Positions 32,523 to 42,575 of a stretch of 64,000 bases of DNA are shown one piece after another. Position numbers and translations under genes: made by a program. Below the pieces are notes generated by a model. It searched no databases and was not told the origin of the DNA. It worked only from the letters and a program-made list of their open reading frames with translations. How positions within the stretch are numbered: position 1 is the first letter of the stretch; each line of letters starts with the position of its first letter. The DNA lies in contig NZ_WQCA01000004.1 in NCBI RefSeq assembly GCF_013032445.1, positions 248,001 to 312,000 of the forward strand. The letters run 5' to 3'. Source of the stretch: Ruegeria arenilitoris. GTDB lineage: Bacteria > Pseudomonadota > Alphaproteobacteria > Rhodobacterales > Rhodobacteraceae.

Positions 32523-34942
32523 TGCGGATTGGCCTTGTTCACAGCGGCAGCCTTGCGTGCCCGGGATCTGGGGGCAGGTTTGGCCGGGGCATCGGATTTC
32601 TTTTCGATCTCAGCAAGATCGAGTGTCTCGTACAGCGCCTGCGCCATCTCTACAAGCTCGGGCGACGGGTTCGGGATATCGCCCAAAATACGCTTGATTA
32701 GATCGACGGCCTGCTTTTTGTCCGCGGCGCGCGGCAGCAGATCGGGCAGCGTTTCAATCGCACCTTGTTCATCAAAGGTCACGATCACAGTCTGTTCGCG
32801 CAGCATCCGCTGGCGTTGGTCGACGGTCAGGTTCTTAAACGGCGCCTCATTCCGGAACACATGCGCCCAGCGGTGAAGAATCTCGGCCCGGAAGCTCTGA
32901 TTGCTAACACCCAGCAGAAGCAGCAGGCGGATCACAGCCTCAGGCAGACCTCCCTGATTCATATGCGCCAGCGCAGCCTCCACCTGCGGCAGGGAACGTA
33001 GGTTTTCGGGATCGGGCAAGGTGCGATGCGCCGCGTATTTCTTACCAAACCAAGCGGCCAGCGGCCCTCCCCAGAGCGTGAAGAACGTGGCCTCGTACCA
33101 CGCATCGCGCAGGTCCCGGTTCAGGTCCATGGCCTGTTCGATCCAGTCGGCGGTCAGTTTCTCAAGCTCAAGGAAAGGATTATCCGGCGCGGCGGGTTCA
33201 CGTTGCTCGCGCACTGTGTCAGCCAGATGCTCCACGCCTTTCATCATCGGATTCGCGGATGACATCGCAGCCCGCTGAACCCGCAGCGGATGCAGATCGC
33301 GCAGGGCTTTCGCGCCCATCGGCGTTGACATGGACCGTACAACAGGGCGCCCGAAGGTTTCATAGACGTTGGCCTGAACCTCGGACATATGCGCCACGGC
33401 GGCAAAGCTGGCTTCGTCCTCCTGCCCGTCGTCCAACGCCGCCAGGTCTTCGAGGTTTCGGTCGTAGAGCCGGACTTCGAACCGCTTGTCCTGGCCCTCG
33501 CCTTCGGTGTTTTCGATCACCATCTCATAGAGGCCCGGTGCCATCGCCTCGACCGTTTCCAGGGTCGAGGCCAGCTCGGTATGTTCCTTGCGCGCCACTT
33601 TGGACGAGACGAAGATGCCCAGATGCCCGACCTCGTCATGCAGCATATAGATGATCCTCTGCCCGCGCAGGCGGATTTCCTCTTCATCCGCATAAGTGGC
33701 GGCAATCCAGTTCAGCGCCTGCTGCGGCGGCGTGATGTTGTCGCCCTGACTAGCGAATACAAAGATCGGGCCTTTGATGGCCTTGATATCCACCGGCACG
33801 CCGGGTTCCAGCTGTGCGGTGTTCTTGACCAGCCGGTTGCCGACAAACAGCTGCTCGACGATCCAGTGGATTTCCTCTTCGTTCAGAATGAAATAGCCAC
33901 CCCACCAGCGTTCGAAATCGATGAAGCGTTTCCAGCCCGCTTCGGGGTCGCGGTAAAGGTCGAAGTACTTACCGAAATAGTTCCGGCTGGGGTTAAGCTG
34001 TTCGAAGTTCATCACCAGATTGGCACCGTCGAACTTGCCTGCGCCCAGATCGGACCAGAGCATCGGCTGCCACGTGCCCCCCAGAACGCCTGCATTGTAG
34101 CGCATCGGGTTTTCACCCACCTCACCCGACCACGGCGCGACCGGGGCTCCGTTCAGGATCAGCGGTCCGGTCAGGTCCGGGTCGCAGGCAGCCATCAGCA
34201 AGGTCGCCCACCCGCCCTGACAATTCCCGGTCACCACGGGCTGAGGACTGTCGGGATGTCGCGCCCGCACGGTGCGGACGAACCCAGCTTCAGCGTGCAT
34301 GATATCGGCAAGGGTTTGGCCGGGCACAGGATCACGCCCGAAACTGACAAAATACACCGGATGCCCTTTGGACAGGGCAACGCCCACCTGACTGTCCGGT
34401 TTAAACCCCCCGATCCCACCACCATGACCCGCACGCGGATCGATAATGATATAGGGGCGTTTTTTGTCATCCACAGTCACGCCTTCAGGCGGCAGGATAC
34501 GTAACAGTTGGTAATTGCAGGCACGTTTTAGGGTCTTCCCATCAACGATGACCTCGTAATCATAGACCAAAACTGGAGGGCAGCCTGCGGTCTCATGCTC
34601 CAGAAATACATCGCCACGTTCACGCAGCGCGTCCATGGTCAGCACCACTCGCTGCGAGGCGTCTTTCAGATATTCAGCCCAGTCCTTTGCCATGGATTGC
34701 GAACGCATAAGGCGCTGCGACACATCGGAAAATCCCTGCATCAGGTCGCGGGTACGCTCCGCGTGGGCTTCGGCAATCTTTGTCGATTGCAACCGAGTGG
34801 ATTGCGCCAGCAAGTGCCACTGCACGCCCGACTGATCCAGCGCACGGGTTACGATATCAAAGGTTCGGTCCTGAACCGCGGCCGCATCCTGCGCCATTTC
34901 GGATCCGAGTTTCAGCGAGTTCTCTTGCACGTTGGAAAACAT
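32519..34942 (-). CDS. DUF3141 protein, PHA-synthase-like alpha/beta hydrolase
   Basis: This 807-residue protein matches the DUF3141 family. A helical N-terminus (1-110) resembles phasin/PhaC N-terminal regions. The alpha/beta hydrolase core has C241 in GNCQGGW (the Cys box of PHA synthases), D401 in GDNITPP and H440 in GHLGIF, which together make a Cys-Asp-His triad. The C-terminal ~300 residues are helical and end in a basic Ala/Lys tail. It is not a normal PhaC in length or sequence. It lies between fabI and the MaoC-phosphotransacylase gene. A role in polyester or acyl-thioester chemistry is inferred. Confidence 0.8.
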   Translation of the reverse strand: MFSNVQENSLKLGSEMAQDAAAVQDRTFDIVTRALDQSGVQWHLLAQSTRLQSTKIAEAHAERTRDLMQGFSDVSQRLMRSQSMAKDWAEYLKDASQRVVLTMDALRERGDVFLEHETAGCPPVLVYDYEVIVDGKTLKRACNYQLLRILPPEGVTVDDKKRPYIIIDPRAGHGGGIGGFKPDSQVGVALSKGHPVYFVSFGRDPVPGQTLADIMHAEAGFVRTVRARHPDSPQPVVTGNCQGGWATLLMAACDPDLTGPLILNGAPVAPWSGEVGENPMRYNAGVLGGTWQPMLWSDLGAGKFDGANLVMNFEQLNPSRNYFGKYFDLYRDPEAGWKRFIDFERWWGGYFILNEEEIHWIVEQLFVGNRLVKNTAQLEPGVPVDIKAIKGPIFVFASQGDNITPPQQALNWIAATYADEEEIRLRGQRIIYMLHDEVGHLGIFVSSKVARKEHTELASTLETVEAMAPGLYEMVIENTEGEGQDKRFEVRLYDRNLEDLAALDDGQEDEASFAAVAHMSEVQANVYETFGRPVVRSMSTPMGAKALRDLHPLRVQRAAMSSANPMMKGVEHLADTVREQREPAAPDNPFLELEKLTADWIEQAMDLNRDLRDAWYEATFFTLWGGPLAAWFGKKYAAHRTLPDPENLRSLPQVEAALAHMNQGGLPEAVIRLLLLLGVSNQSFRAEILHRWAHVFRNEAPFKNLTVDQRQRMLREQTVIVTFDEQGAIETLPDLLPRAADKKQAVDLIKRILGDIPNPSPELVEMAQALYETLDLAEIEKKSDAPAKPAPRSRARKAAAVNKANPQ

Positions 34943-34953
34943 GAGCCTGTCCT

Positions 34954-35718
34954 TTACCCGACGATGTTGTAGCCGCCGTCAATAAGGTGAATGCCGCCGG
35001 TGACGTTGAACGCCTCGCGGCTGGCCAGAAATGCAGCGTAGGCGCCGACATCCTCGATCGTTGCCAGATGGTGGGTTGGTGCCCGCGCGGCGGCGTCTTG
35101 CAGCAACGCGTCAAACTCGGGCAACCCCGACGCCGCCCGCGTCTGCATCGGCCCCGGCGACAGCGCGTGAACGGATATACCCTGCGACCCCAGTTCGGCC
35201 GCTGCCGATCGCACCGAAGCCTCCAGCGCAGCCTTGACCGGGCCCATCACGTTGTAATGTTCGATAACCCGGGTCGAACCCAGAAAAGAAACCGTCATAC
35301 AGGTGCCGCCCTGCGTCATCAGCGGCTCGGCCAGACGGATCATCCGCAGGAAGGAATGCACCGAGATATCCATGGCCAGCCCGAATCCCTCGGCCGAGCT
35401 GTCAACCACGCGCCCATGCAGATCATCATGCGGCGCAAAAGCGATGGAATGCACCAGCGTATCCAGCCGCCCCCACTGAAGGGCAATTTCATCAAACAAG
35501 GCCTTGGATTGGTTCGGGTCACGCACGTCCAGCGGCATTACAATCGGGGCGTCGATCTGTTTGGCCAGTGCCCGAACATGCGGTTCCGCTTTTTCGTTCA
35601 GATAGGTCAGCGCCACCTCGGCCCCCTGCGCATGAAGTGCACGGGCAATGCCCCAGGCGATCGACTGGTGATTGGCCACGCCCAAGACAACCGCTTTGGT
35701 TCCGTCCAGTCTGAACAT
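34954..35718 (-). CDS. fabI: Enoyl-ACP reductase (FabI-type)
   Basis: This 254-residue SDR-type reductase has the FabI start GVANHQSIAWGIARAL and the FabI active-site spacing Tyr-x6-Lys in YNVMGPVK near residue 158. The canonical role is NADH-dependent reduction of enoyl-ACP in fatty acid synthesis. Its place at the head of the DUF3141/phosphotransacylase/ackA operon, with an 11-bp gap, suggests a second FabI dedicated to this pathway. A housekeeping fabI elsewhere in the genome would be expected. Confidence 0.88.
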   Translation of the reverse strand: MFRLDGTKAVVLGVANHQSIAWGIARALHAQGAEVALTYLNEKAEPHVRALAKQIDAPIVMPLDVRDPNQSKALFDEIALQWGRLDTLVHSIAFAPHDDLHGRVVDSSAEGFGLAMDISVHSFLRMIRLAEPLMTQGGTCMTVSFLGSTRVIEHYNVMGPVKAALEASVRSAAAELGSQGISVHALSPGPMQTRAASGLPEFDALLQDAAARAPTHHLATIEDVGAYAAFLASREAFNVTGGIHLIDGGYNIVG

Positions 35719-36050
35719 TCAGCCGATCCTTTCACGCATTCTGCGGTGCAGCATACTGAATTTCAATATGGGACTCAATTTCAATGCTGCAACGCCGCAT
35801 AGCAAGGAAATGTAACAAACGCACATTGACCAGCCGAACAGGGAATTGTGGTTGCTTCTGCGCCTAAAAATCTCGCCGAACCGAAGCCCCATCCACTCCG
35901 CGCAACTTTGGCAACAGCTTTGAATCGTCAAATGTTCAAAAATTGATGAAAAATAATGCTCTTGTTTATGATCTGGATCAAAATTCATCACATTCAAAAT
36001 CTGTATTGGGGTAACCTAGAAGAGGAATCAGACGCGAACAGTCCAGCCAT
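35719..36050. other. Divergent regulatory region between fabI and napF
   Basis: This 332-bp gap carries no gene I can support. It contains two direct copies of AATTTCAAT (35759-35767 and 35777-35785, 18 bp apart) close to the fabI start, and an FNR-type box near napF. A 92-codon open frame on the minus strand has no family features and no convincing start. Confidence 0.6.
35968..35981 (+). promoter_or_regulatory. FNR/FnrL-type box upstream of nap
   Basis: ATGATCTGGATCAA differs from the FNR consensus TTGAT-N4-ATCAA by one base. It lies about 70 bp before napF. A class II site would place the start near 36016, with TGTATTGG (36002-36009) as an extended -10. This predicts induction of nap at low oxygen. 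Confidence 0.65.
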
Positions 36051-36566
36051 ATGAGCCAGATGACGAGCCGCAGGGCGTTTCTAAGCGCCAGCATGTTCCG
36101 GGAGGACAGTAATACTGTCCGCCCTCCGGGTTCGGTTGTGCCGGGCTTTGTGGATCAGTGCACCAAATGCGGTGACTGTGCCGAGGCCTGCCCCGAAAAT
36201 GTGATTGCGATTGATCAGGATGGTTTTCCGGTGTTTCAACCCGGCGACGATCCCTGCACTTTTTGTGGCGATTGCGCCAAGGCTTGCCCGACGGACGCCC
36301 TGTTGATCGAACGTCTGGCCGACTGGCCGTGGCGCGCGGCCATTCAGGATACCTCGTGCCTGTCCATGACCGGTGTCAGCTGCCGCGTCTGTCAGGACAA
36401 TTGCGAGCAAAACGCAATCCGATTCAAGCTGCAGTTGGGCGGACGCGCCGAACCCACGCTAGATACCGATAGCTGCACCGGATGCGGTGCCTGCGTGGCG
36501 CTCTGCCCTGTCGATGCCGTCGCGCTTGAACGCCAGCCCCTAACCAAAACGGAAACGGTTCAATGA
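36051..36566 (+). CDS. napF: Ferredoxin-type protein NapF
   Basis: This 171-residue protein has three complete 4Fe-4S motifs (CTKCGDCAEACP, CTFCGDCAKACP, CTGCGACVALCP) plus a further Cys-rich stretch CRVCQDNC. NapF helps maturation of the NapA Fe-S/molybdenum enzyme in the cytoplasm. The N-terminus has an RR motif (SRRAFLSA), as in many NapF proteins. A second ATG 9 bp downstream could be the start; neither has a strong ribosome site. It overlaps napD by 4 bp. Confidence 0.92.
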   Translation: MSQMTSRRAFLSASMFREDSNTVRPPGSVVPGFVDQCTKCGDCAEACPENVIAIDQDGFPVFQPGDDPCTFCGDCAKACPTDALLIERLADWPWRAAIQDTSCLSMTGVSCRVCQDNCEQNAIRFKLQLGGRAEPTLDTDSCTGCGACVALCPVDAVALERQPLTKTETVQ

Positions 36567-36856
36567 ATATCTGCGGTTGCCTTGCACATGTTGCACAAGA
36601 CCAGACCGAAGCCGCGGCACAAACCATGCGGGACACGCCGGGCGTCGAAATTCACGCTCAAGCCGAAGACGGCCGTTTCGTCGTCGTTGTTGAAGACACA
36701 CCCGACCGCCTTGCGTCCGAGATCATCATGGATCTGCATCAGATCCCCGGAGTGATTTCTCTGACGCTGACTTATCACCATTTCGAGGATCTCGCGGAAA
36801 GCGCTCCGCATCCCGAGGCCCCAAGCCAAACCACCAGCCGGAGGCTCACGCTATGA
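36563..36856 (+). CDS. napD: NapA signal-peptide chaperone NapD
   Basis: This 97-residue cytoplasmic protein matches Nap[10 protein letters not shown] at the start, a [12 protein letters not shown] strand-helix region and [15 protein letters not shown]. NapD binds the Tat signal of NapA and delays export until the cofactors are inserted. It overlaps napF and napA by 4 bp on each side, so the chaperone is made just before its client. Confidence 0.93.
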   Translation: MNICGCLAHVAQDQTEAAAQTMRDTPGVEIHAQAEDGRFVVVVEDTPDRLASEIIMDLHQIPGVISLTLTYHHFEDLAESAPHPEAPSQTTSRRLTL

Positions 36857-39345
36857 CTACTTCAGAATCTCGCCGGACTTTTCTCAAGGCCTCAGCGGCC
36901 GCTGCCACTGCGTCAGCCGCAGGCATCCCTCTGGCCACAGGTCAGGCCAATGCGCAGGCCGGTGCCCCCGATATCCGCTGGGACAAGGCCGCCTGCCGGT
37001 TCTGCGGCACCGGCTGCTCGGTTCTGGTCGGCACCAAGGACGGCCGGGTTGTTGCCACTCAGGGCGACCCGGATGCGCCGGTCAACCGCGGCCTGAACTG
37101 CATCAAGGGCTATTTCCTGTCCAAAATCATGTACGGCAAAGACCGTCTGACCACGCCGCTGCTGCGTAAATCGAACGGCGTCTATGACAAGAACGGTGAA
37201 TTCGAGCCGGTCAGCTGGGACGAAGCCTTCGACGTCATGGCCGAGAAATGGAAAGAGTCGCTGGCCAAAAAAGGCCCGACCAGCGTTGGCATGTTCGGCT
37301 CGGGCCAGTGGACCGTCTGGGAAGGCTATGCCGCTGCCAAGTTGATGAAAGCCGGGTTCCGTTCTAACAACATCGACCCCAACGCGCGGCACTGCATGGC
37401 ATCGGCTGTGGTGGGCTTTATCCGCACCTTCGGCATTGACGAGCCGATGGGCTGCTATGACGACCTCGAGCACGCGGACACCTTCGTGCTGTGGGGCTCG
37501 AACATGGCCGAGATGCACCCGATCCTGTGGTCACGCCTGACCGACACCCGCCTGACCAAGCCGGGCTGTGAGGTGCACGTACTGTCCACCTTCGAACACC
37601 GCTCGTTCGAGCTGGCCGACAATGGTATGGTTTTCGAACCGCAGACCGATCTGGCGATCCTGAACTACATCGCCAACCACATCATCCAGACCGGCGCGGT
37701 GAACGAAGAGTTCGTCAAAAACCACGTCAACATCACCAAGACCGCCACCGATATCGGCTATGGCCTGCGCGACAGCCACCCGCTGCAGCAAGAGGCCGCA
37801 AACCCCAATGCGGGTAAGATGGAACCGATCAGCTTTGAGGACTATGCCAAAGCGGTCGAGCCCTACACGCTGGAATACACCGCTGAACTGTCGGGCGTGC
37901 CCGCCGACAAGCTGGAAAAACTGGCCAAGCAATATGCCGACCCGAACCGCAAGGTCATGAGCCTGTGGACCATGGGCTTCAACCAGCACACACGCGGATC
38001 GTGGGTGAACTCGCTAATGTACAACGTGCACCTGCTGGTTGGTAAGATTTCGGAACCGGGCAACTCGCCCTTCTCTCTGACCGGCCAGCCGTCGGCCTGC
38101 GGCACCGCGCGTGAAGTCGGCACCTTTGCCCACCGCCTGCCCGCCGACATGGTCGTCATGAACGACAAGCACCGCGAGATTTGCGAAACCGCCTGGAACG
38201 TGCCCGCTGGCACCATCCCGGCCAAGCCCGGCTTCCACGCCGTGCTGCAGCACCGCAAGCTGAAAGACGGCGATCTGAACGCCTATTGGGTGCAGTGCAA
38301 CAACAACATGCAGGCCGCGCCCAACATCAACGAGGAAGGCTATCCCGGCTATCGCAACCCAGAAAACTTCATCACCGTGTCGGACCCCTATCCGACAGTC
38401 ACGGCCGTGTCTGCCGACCTGATCTTGCCCACTGCCATGTGGGTCGAGAAAGAAGGTGCCTATGGCAACGCCGAGCGCCGCACTCAGTTCTGGCGGCAAC
38501 AGGTGCAAGCGCCAGGCGAGGCGAAGTCGGACCTGTGGCAGCTAATGGAATTCTCCAAGCGCTTCACCGTTGAAGAGGTCTGGGGCGAAGAGCTGCTGGC
38601 CACCATGCCGGAACATCGCGGCAAGACCATGTATGACGTGCTCTATGCCAACGGCAAGATCGACAAGTTCCCGCTGTCGGAAACAGCCGAAGGCTTCGAC
38701 AACGACGATGCCGAGCACTTCGGCTACTACGTGCAGAAAGGTCTGTTCGAGGAATATGCCGACTTCGGTCGCGGCCATGCGCACGATCTGGCACCGTTCG
38801 AGATGTATCACGAGGCGCGCGGTATGCGCTGGCCGGTCGTTGACGGTAAAGAGACGCTGTATCGTTTCCGCGAAGGCTATGACCCCTATGTGCCCGAAGG
38901 CGCAGGCGTGAAGTTCTATGGCAAGCCCGACGGCAAGGCGAGCATCATCTTTGCGCCTTATGAGCCCGCCGCCGAGGAGCCGGATGAAGAATATGATCTG
39001 TGGCTGTCCACGGGTCGCGTGCTGGAACACTGGCACTCGGGTTCGATGACCCGCCGGGTGCCGGAACTGCACCGCGCCTATCCGAATGCGGTTGTCTACA
39101 TGCACCCGCAGGACGCCAAGGATCGGGGTCTGCGGCGCGGTCAGGAAATCGTTCTGTCCACCCGTCGCGGTGAGGTCACCAGCCGTGTCGAGACCCGCGG
39201 GCGCAACAAGGTGCCGCGCGGTCTGGTCTTCATGCCCTGGTTCGACGAGCATCAGCTGACCAACAAGTTGACGCTGGACGCAACCTGCCCGCTGTCGAAG
39301 GAGACCGACTTCAAGAAATGCGCGTGTAAGGTCGAACGCGCGTAA
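36853..39345 (+). CDS. napA: Periplasmic nitrate reductase catalytic subunit NapA
   Basis: This 830-residue molybdoenzyme has a Tat signal (SRRTFLK near residue 6), a 4Fe-4S motif beginning CRFCGTGC with its fourth Cys in NCIKG, and the molybdenum-ligand Cys in NARHCMAS. Length matches the family. It reduces nitrate to nitrite in the periplasm, taking electrons from NapB. The neighbours napG and napH suggest a quinol route independent of, or in addition to, NapC. Confidence 0.96.
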   Translation: MTTSESRRTFLKASAAAATASAAGIPLATGQANAQAGAPDIRWDKAACRFCGTGCSVLVGTKDGRVVATQGDPDAPVNRGLNCIKGYFLSKIMYGKDRLTTPLLRKSNGVYDKNGEFEPVSWDEAFDVMAEKWKESLAKKGPTSVGMFGSGQWTVWEGYAAAKLMKAGFRSNNIDPNARHCMASAVVGFIRTFGIDEPMGCYDDLEHADTFVLWGSNMAEMHPILWSRLTDTRLTKPGCEVHVLSTFEHRSFELADNGMVFEPQTDLAILNYIANHIIQTGAVNEEFVKNHVNITKTATDIGYGLRDSHPLQQEAANPNAGKMEPISFEDYAKAVEPYTLEYTAELSGVPADKLEKLAKQYADPNRKVMSLWTMGFNQHTRGSWVNSLMYNVHLLVGKISEPGNSPFSLTGQPSACGTAREVGTFAHRLPADMVVMNDKHREICETAWNVPAGTIPAKPGFHAVLQHRKLKDGDLNAYWVQCNNNMQAAPNINEEGYPGYRNPENFITVSDPYPTVTAVSADLILPTAMWVEKEGAYGNAERRTQFWRQQVQAPGEAKSDLWQLMEFSKRFTVEEVWGEELLATMPEHRGKTMYDVLYANGKIDKFPLSETAEGFDNDDAEHFGYYVQKGLFEEYADFGRGHAHDLAPFEMYHEARGMRWPVVDGKETLYRFREGYDPYVPEGAGVKFYGKPDGKASIIFAPYEPAAEEPDEEYDLWLSTGRVLEHWHSGSMTRRVPELHRAYPNAVVYMHPQDAKDRGLRRGQEIVLSTRRGEVTSRVETRGRNKVPRGLVFMPWFDEHQLTNKLTLDATCPLSKETDFKKCACKVERA

Positions 39346-39372
39346 CCGGGAAGGATCGCAAAGGTAGTCCCC

Positions 39373-40191
39373 ATGTCCCTGACCGGTACTCCTCTCTCGC
39401 CGCAACGGCGCCGATTCCTGCAGGATTCGGCGCGCGCGGCAGGCGGCTGCGTGGTCGCTGGGTCCTTGCTGGCCTGGTTGGCCCGCGATGCCCGCGCGCT
39501 GCCGGCCGAGGCATTACGCCCACCCGGTGCATTGCCAGAAGAGGATTTCCTGTCGGCCTGCATCCGTTGTGGGCTATGCGTGCGGGACTGCCCTTACGAT
39601 ACGTTGAAACTGGCTGAACTTGGGGTCGACGCCGTTGCAACCGGCACGCCCTATTTCACGGCGCGCGATGTGCCGTGCGAGATGTGTGACGATATCCCCT
39701 GCGTCGTCGCCTGCCCCACCGGCGCGCTGGACCAGGGGCTGGACAATATCGACGATGCCAAAATGGGCGTTGCGGTTCTGGTCGATCAGGAAAACTGTCT
39801 TAACTTCCTCGGCCTGCGCTGCGATGTCTGTTACCGCGTCTGCCCCGTCATTGACGAGGCGATCACGCTGGAAACCGCGCATAACGACCGGTCCGGTCAC
39901 CATGCGATGTTCATTCCGACCGTCCATGCCGACCGCTGCACCGGCTGTGGAATGTGCGAAAAAAGCTGCGTTCTGCCCGAAGCCGCCATCAAGGTGCTGC
40001 CCGCCAGACTGGCGCGCGGCAGCAGCGCGGATCACTACCGCAAAGGTTGGGAAGAAAAAGAGAGCCATGGCGGTCCCCTTGTGGACGGCCTGATCGACCT
40101 GCCCGACCGCCTGCCGGGACCGGGCACGGACAATCTGGCCACACCGGGCGGCTTCGCTCCGTCTTATGACCTTCCGGGGGCAGGACAATGA
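39373..40191 (+). CDS. napG: Ferredoxin-type quinol dehydrogenase subunit NapG
   Basis: This 272-residue Fe-S protein has a Tat signal (PQRRRFLQ near 13) and four 4Fe-4S clusters, visible in [35 protein letters not shown] and [11 protein letters not shown]. NapG works with NapH to pass electrons from quinol to NapA/NapB on the periplasmic side. It follows napA by 27 bp and overlaps napH by 4 bp. Confidence 0.94.
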   Translation: MSLTGTPLSPQRRRFLQDSARAAGGCVVAGSLLAWLARDARALPAEALRPPGALPEEDFLSACIRCGLCVRDCPYDTLKLAELGVDAVATGTPYFTARDVPCEMCDDIPCVVACPTGALDQGLDNIDDAKMGVAVLVDQENCLNFLGLRCDVCYRVCPVIDEAITLETAHNDRSGHHAMFIPTVHADRCTGCGMCEKSCVLPEAAIKVLPARLARGSSADHYRKGWEEKESHGGPLVDGLIDLPDRLPGPGTDNLATPGGFAPSYDLPGAGQ

Positions 40192-41105
40192 GCGCCCGCA
40201 CTCATCTTCCTGTCGGCCAAGAGGCTGTCGCCACCAAAGGCTGGTTCGGCGCGCACCGTTTTCTGCTGCTGCGTCGCACAAGCCAACTGTTCTTTTTGGT
40301 CTTGTTTCTGCTGGGCCCCTGGTTCGGCATCTGGATCGTGCAGGGCACGCTGGCGGGGTCGCTGACCCTTGGCGTGTTGCCTTTGACTGATCCGTTGGTG
40401 CTGTTGCAAAGCCTCGTGGCCGGTCATTGGCCCGAACTAACCGCGTTGATTGGTGGGTTGATCGTTCTGGTCGCCTACGCGCTGATCGGCGGCCGCGTCT
40501 ATTGTTCCTGGGTCTGCCCGATCAACCCGGTGACCGACGCCGCCAACTGGTTGCACCGCAAACTGGATCTGCCGAAAGGCTGGCAACCAAAACGCAACAC
40601 GCGCCTTTGGGTGTTGGCGACGGTGCTGATTGTCTCGGGCCTGACCGGCGTAATCGCGTGGGAGTTGGTCAACCCGATCACCATGCTGCACCGCGGGCTG
40701 ATCTTTGGCGCCGGTTTCGTCTGGGCTCTGGTTGCTGCGATCTTCATCTTCGATCTGGTCGTCGCGCGCCACGGCTGGTGCGGCCATATCTGCCCGGTCG
40801 GCGCCTTCTATGGCTTGATCGGCAGCAAAAGCCTGCTGCGGGTCAGCGCCGCCAACCGGACCGCCTGTGACGATTGCATGGATTGCTATGCCGTCTGCCC
40901 AGAAAACCAGATCATATCCCCCGCGTTGAAGGGCAAGCCCGGCTCGACACCGCTGATCCTGTCGCCGGACTGCACCAATTGTGGCCGCTGCATCGATGTC
41001 TGCGCCGTCGATGTCTTCAAATTTACTCACCGGTTCGACGACCAGGTCGTCGCACCTTCCGATCCAGTTCCCGCGCCCGAGCCGCGCGAAGCCAGACCTA
41101 TCTAA
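40188..41105 (+). CDS. napH: Membrane quinol dehydrogenase subunit NapH
   Basis: This 305-residue protein has four or five membrane helices in the first ~210 residues. The NapH/NosR-type motifs [13 protein letters not shown] and [12 protein letters not shown] are present. Two C-terminal 4Fe-4S motifs ([12 protein letters not shown] and [14 protein letters not shown]) follow. It anchors NapG and oxidises quinol. The overlap with napG supports a fixed complex. Confidence 0.94.
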   Translation: MSARTHLPVGQEAVATKGWFGAHRFLLLRRTSQLFFLVLFLLGPWFGIWIVQGTLAGSLTLGVLPLTDPLVLLQSLVAGHWPELTALIGGLIVLVAYALIGGRVYCSWVCPINPVTDAANWLHRKLDLPKGWQPKRNTRLWVLATVLIVSGLTGVIAWELVNPITMLHRGLIFGAGFVWALVAAIFIFDLVVARHGWCGHICPVGAFYGLIGSKSLLRVSAANRTACDDCMDCYAVCPENQIISPALKGKPGSTPLILSPDCTNCGRCIDVCAVDVFKFTHRFDDQVVAPSDPVPAPEPREARPI

Positions 41106-41117
41106 GGGAGTGCCAAG

Positions 41118-41555
41118 ATGAAAAAATCAATTGTGACAGGCGGAATTGCCCTGATCCCCGTTTTGCTCCTGAGCGGGTTCGCCCTTGCCCAGTCAGCCCA
41201 GGTGGAAACTCTGCGCGGGGCAGATGTAGATGAGCCAATCCCTCTGCATCAGATCCACAAAGATGTCGAAGGACGGATGCAGCGCAACTATCGCCAACAA
41301 CCGCCGCTGATCCCGCATTCAATCGAGCAGTACCAGATCGACGTGCGCACCAACCAATGCCTGTCCTGCCACGACTGGACCAAAGCAGGCGAGCGTAACG
41401 CGCCAACCTTGTCGATGACCCACTATCTGGATCGCGACGGCAACGAGTTGGACCGTATCGCAGGCACCCGGTATTTCTGCAATCAGTGCCACGTGCCTCA
41501 GGCGGATGCTCCTGCGTTGGTCGACAACGTGTTTGAACCCTCGTCCGGCAACTGA
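41118..41555 (+). CDS. napB: Dihaem cytochrome c subunit NapB
   Basis: This 145-residue periplasmic protein has a Sec signal peptide (MKKSIVTGGIALIPVLLLS) and two haem c motifs, CLSCH and CNQCH. NapB transfers electrons to NapA. Conserved HQIHKDVEG and HSIEQY stretches, which supply distal haem ligands in the family, are present. It lies 12 bp after napH and 29 bp before napC. Confidence 0.95.
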   Translation: MKKSIVTGGIALIPVLLLSGFALAQSAQVETLRGADVDEPIPLHQIHKDVEGRMQRNYRQQPPLIPHSIEQYQIDVRTNQCLSCHDWTKAGERNAPTLSMTHYLDRDGNELDRIAGTRYFCNQCHVPQADAPALVDNVFEPSSGN

Positions 41556-41584
41556 TCCAACGCAAGTCTGAAAGGAGCACCAAC

Positions 41585-42286
41585 ATGGCAGACTCCCCCG
41601 AAAATCGCGGTTGGATTGGCCGCATCTGGAATGCAATCTGGACACCGGCTGTCATGTTCAGCTCGGGCTTTCTGGTGTTGGCAGGTTTTCTCGCCGGCAT
41701 CCTGTTCTGGGGTGGGTTCCACTGGACGCTGGAACTGACCAATACCGAGGAATTCTGTACCTCGTGCCACACGATGGAAACCAATCTGGGCGAATATCGC
41801 GAGACGATCCACTACAACAACCACTCGGGCGTGCGCGCGATCTGTTCCGACTGCCACGTGCCGCATGAGTGGAACCACAAGATCAAGGCCAAGATCATGG
41901 CCGTCAAGGACGTCTATCACGAGATGGTCGGCACCATCAGCACGCCTGAAAAATACGAAGAACACCGGCTGAGCATGGCCTCGGCCGTCTGGAAAAAGAT
42001 GAAGGCGTCGGACAGCCGCGAATGCCGCAACTGTCACAATTTCGACTATATGGACTTTACCATCCAGGAAACCCGCGCCGCGTCCGAGCACCAGCGCGCA
42101 ATCGACAACAACATGACCTGCATCGACTGTCACCAGGGCATCGCGCACACTCTGCCGCCGAACTATCTTGAGACCTATCAGGAAATCACCGAAGAACTGG
42201 CTGGTGAACCCTCGGGCAAGCTGCAGCATCAGGTGGCGGATGGCAGCGCTGAAATCCGGTCATTTCTGGCCAATCAGGCGGAATAA
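41585..42286 (+). CDS. napC: Tetrahaem cytochrome c quinol dehydrogenase NapC
   Basis: This 233-residue NapC/NirT-type protein has an N-terminal membrane anchor (about 20-42) and four CxxCH motifs (CTSCH, CSDCH, CRNCH, CIDCH). It takes electrons from menaquinol or ubiquinol and passes them to NapB. With NapGH in the same operon the system has two quinol-oxidising modules, as in E. coli. The last hydrophilic 35 residues are as usual for the family. Confidence 0.95.
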   Translation: MADSPENRGWIGRIWNAIWTPAVMFSSGFLVLAGFLAGILFWGGFHWTLELTNTEEFCTSCHTMETNLGEYRETIHYNNHSGVRAICSDCHVPHEWNHKIKAKIMAVKDVYHEMVGTISTPEKYEEHRLSMASAVWKKMKASDSRECRNCHNFDYMDFTIQETRAASEHQRAIDNNMTCIDCHQGIAHTLPPNYLETYQEITEELAGEPSGKLQHQVADGSAEIRSFLANQAE

Positions 42287-42298
42287 GAGGGGCAAGAC

Positions 42299-42556
42299 AT
42301 GCTGGAACTTCTGGGAACAATCGGGGCCAACATTATCAGCCTGCCGGGTATTCTGGGCCTTGCGCTGGGGATGATGACGCGGCGTGTTTGGCTGGGCGCA
42401 CTGATGGGTGGCGCGGTCGGCGTGATGGAAACGCTGGTCTTCGCGCATTGGAACTTTGCCAATGTCGAAACGATCGAGCTTTTGATTGCCGTGGTCGTCG
42501 GTCTGTGCGCGGGCTCGCTGGGTTCAGCCATCCGCATCAAGGGCACAACAGCGTAA
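42299..42556 (+). CDS. Unknown small membrane protein at the end of nap
   Basis: This 85-residue protein has three short hydrophobic stretches: near 5-25 (TIGANIISLPGILGLALGMM), 31-47 and 60-78. It is Gly-rich, and begins 12 bp after napC with AGAGGGG as ribosome site. A terminator follows. I do not recognise the family; it is not NapE or NapK by length or sequence that I can recall. Operon position suggests a role at the membrane with the Nap complex, but none is shown. Confidence 0.7.
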   Translation: MLELLGTIGANIISLPGILGLALGMMTRRVWLGALMGGAVGVMETLVFAHWNFANVETIELLIAVVVGLCAGSLGSAIRIKGTTA

Positions 42557-42575
42557 ATATATCAACTTGATCAAT

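Noticed and set aside
33389-34504. Long open frame opposite the DUF3141 gene
   Set aside because: Antisense shadow; the opposite strand has clear motifs and operon overlaps.
35801-35820. Possible Pho box before the fabI operon (TGTTACA and a weak second half, minus strand)
   Set aside because: Only one half-site is acceptable; the idea came from the phosphate-regulated relative rather than from the sequence.
35719-35997. 92-codon frame between fabI and napF
   Set aside because: It covers the FNR-type box and promoter area, and has no family features.
42565-42574. TTGATCAA near the end of nap
   Set aside because: It lacks the 4-base spacer of an FNR site and lies after the operon.
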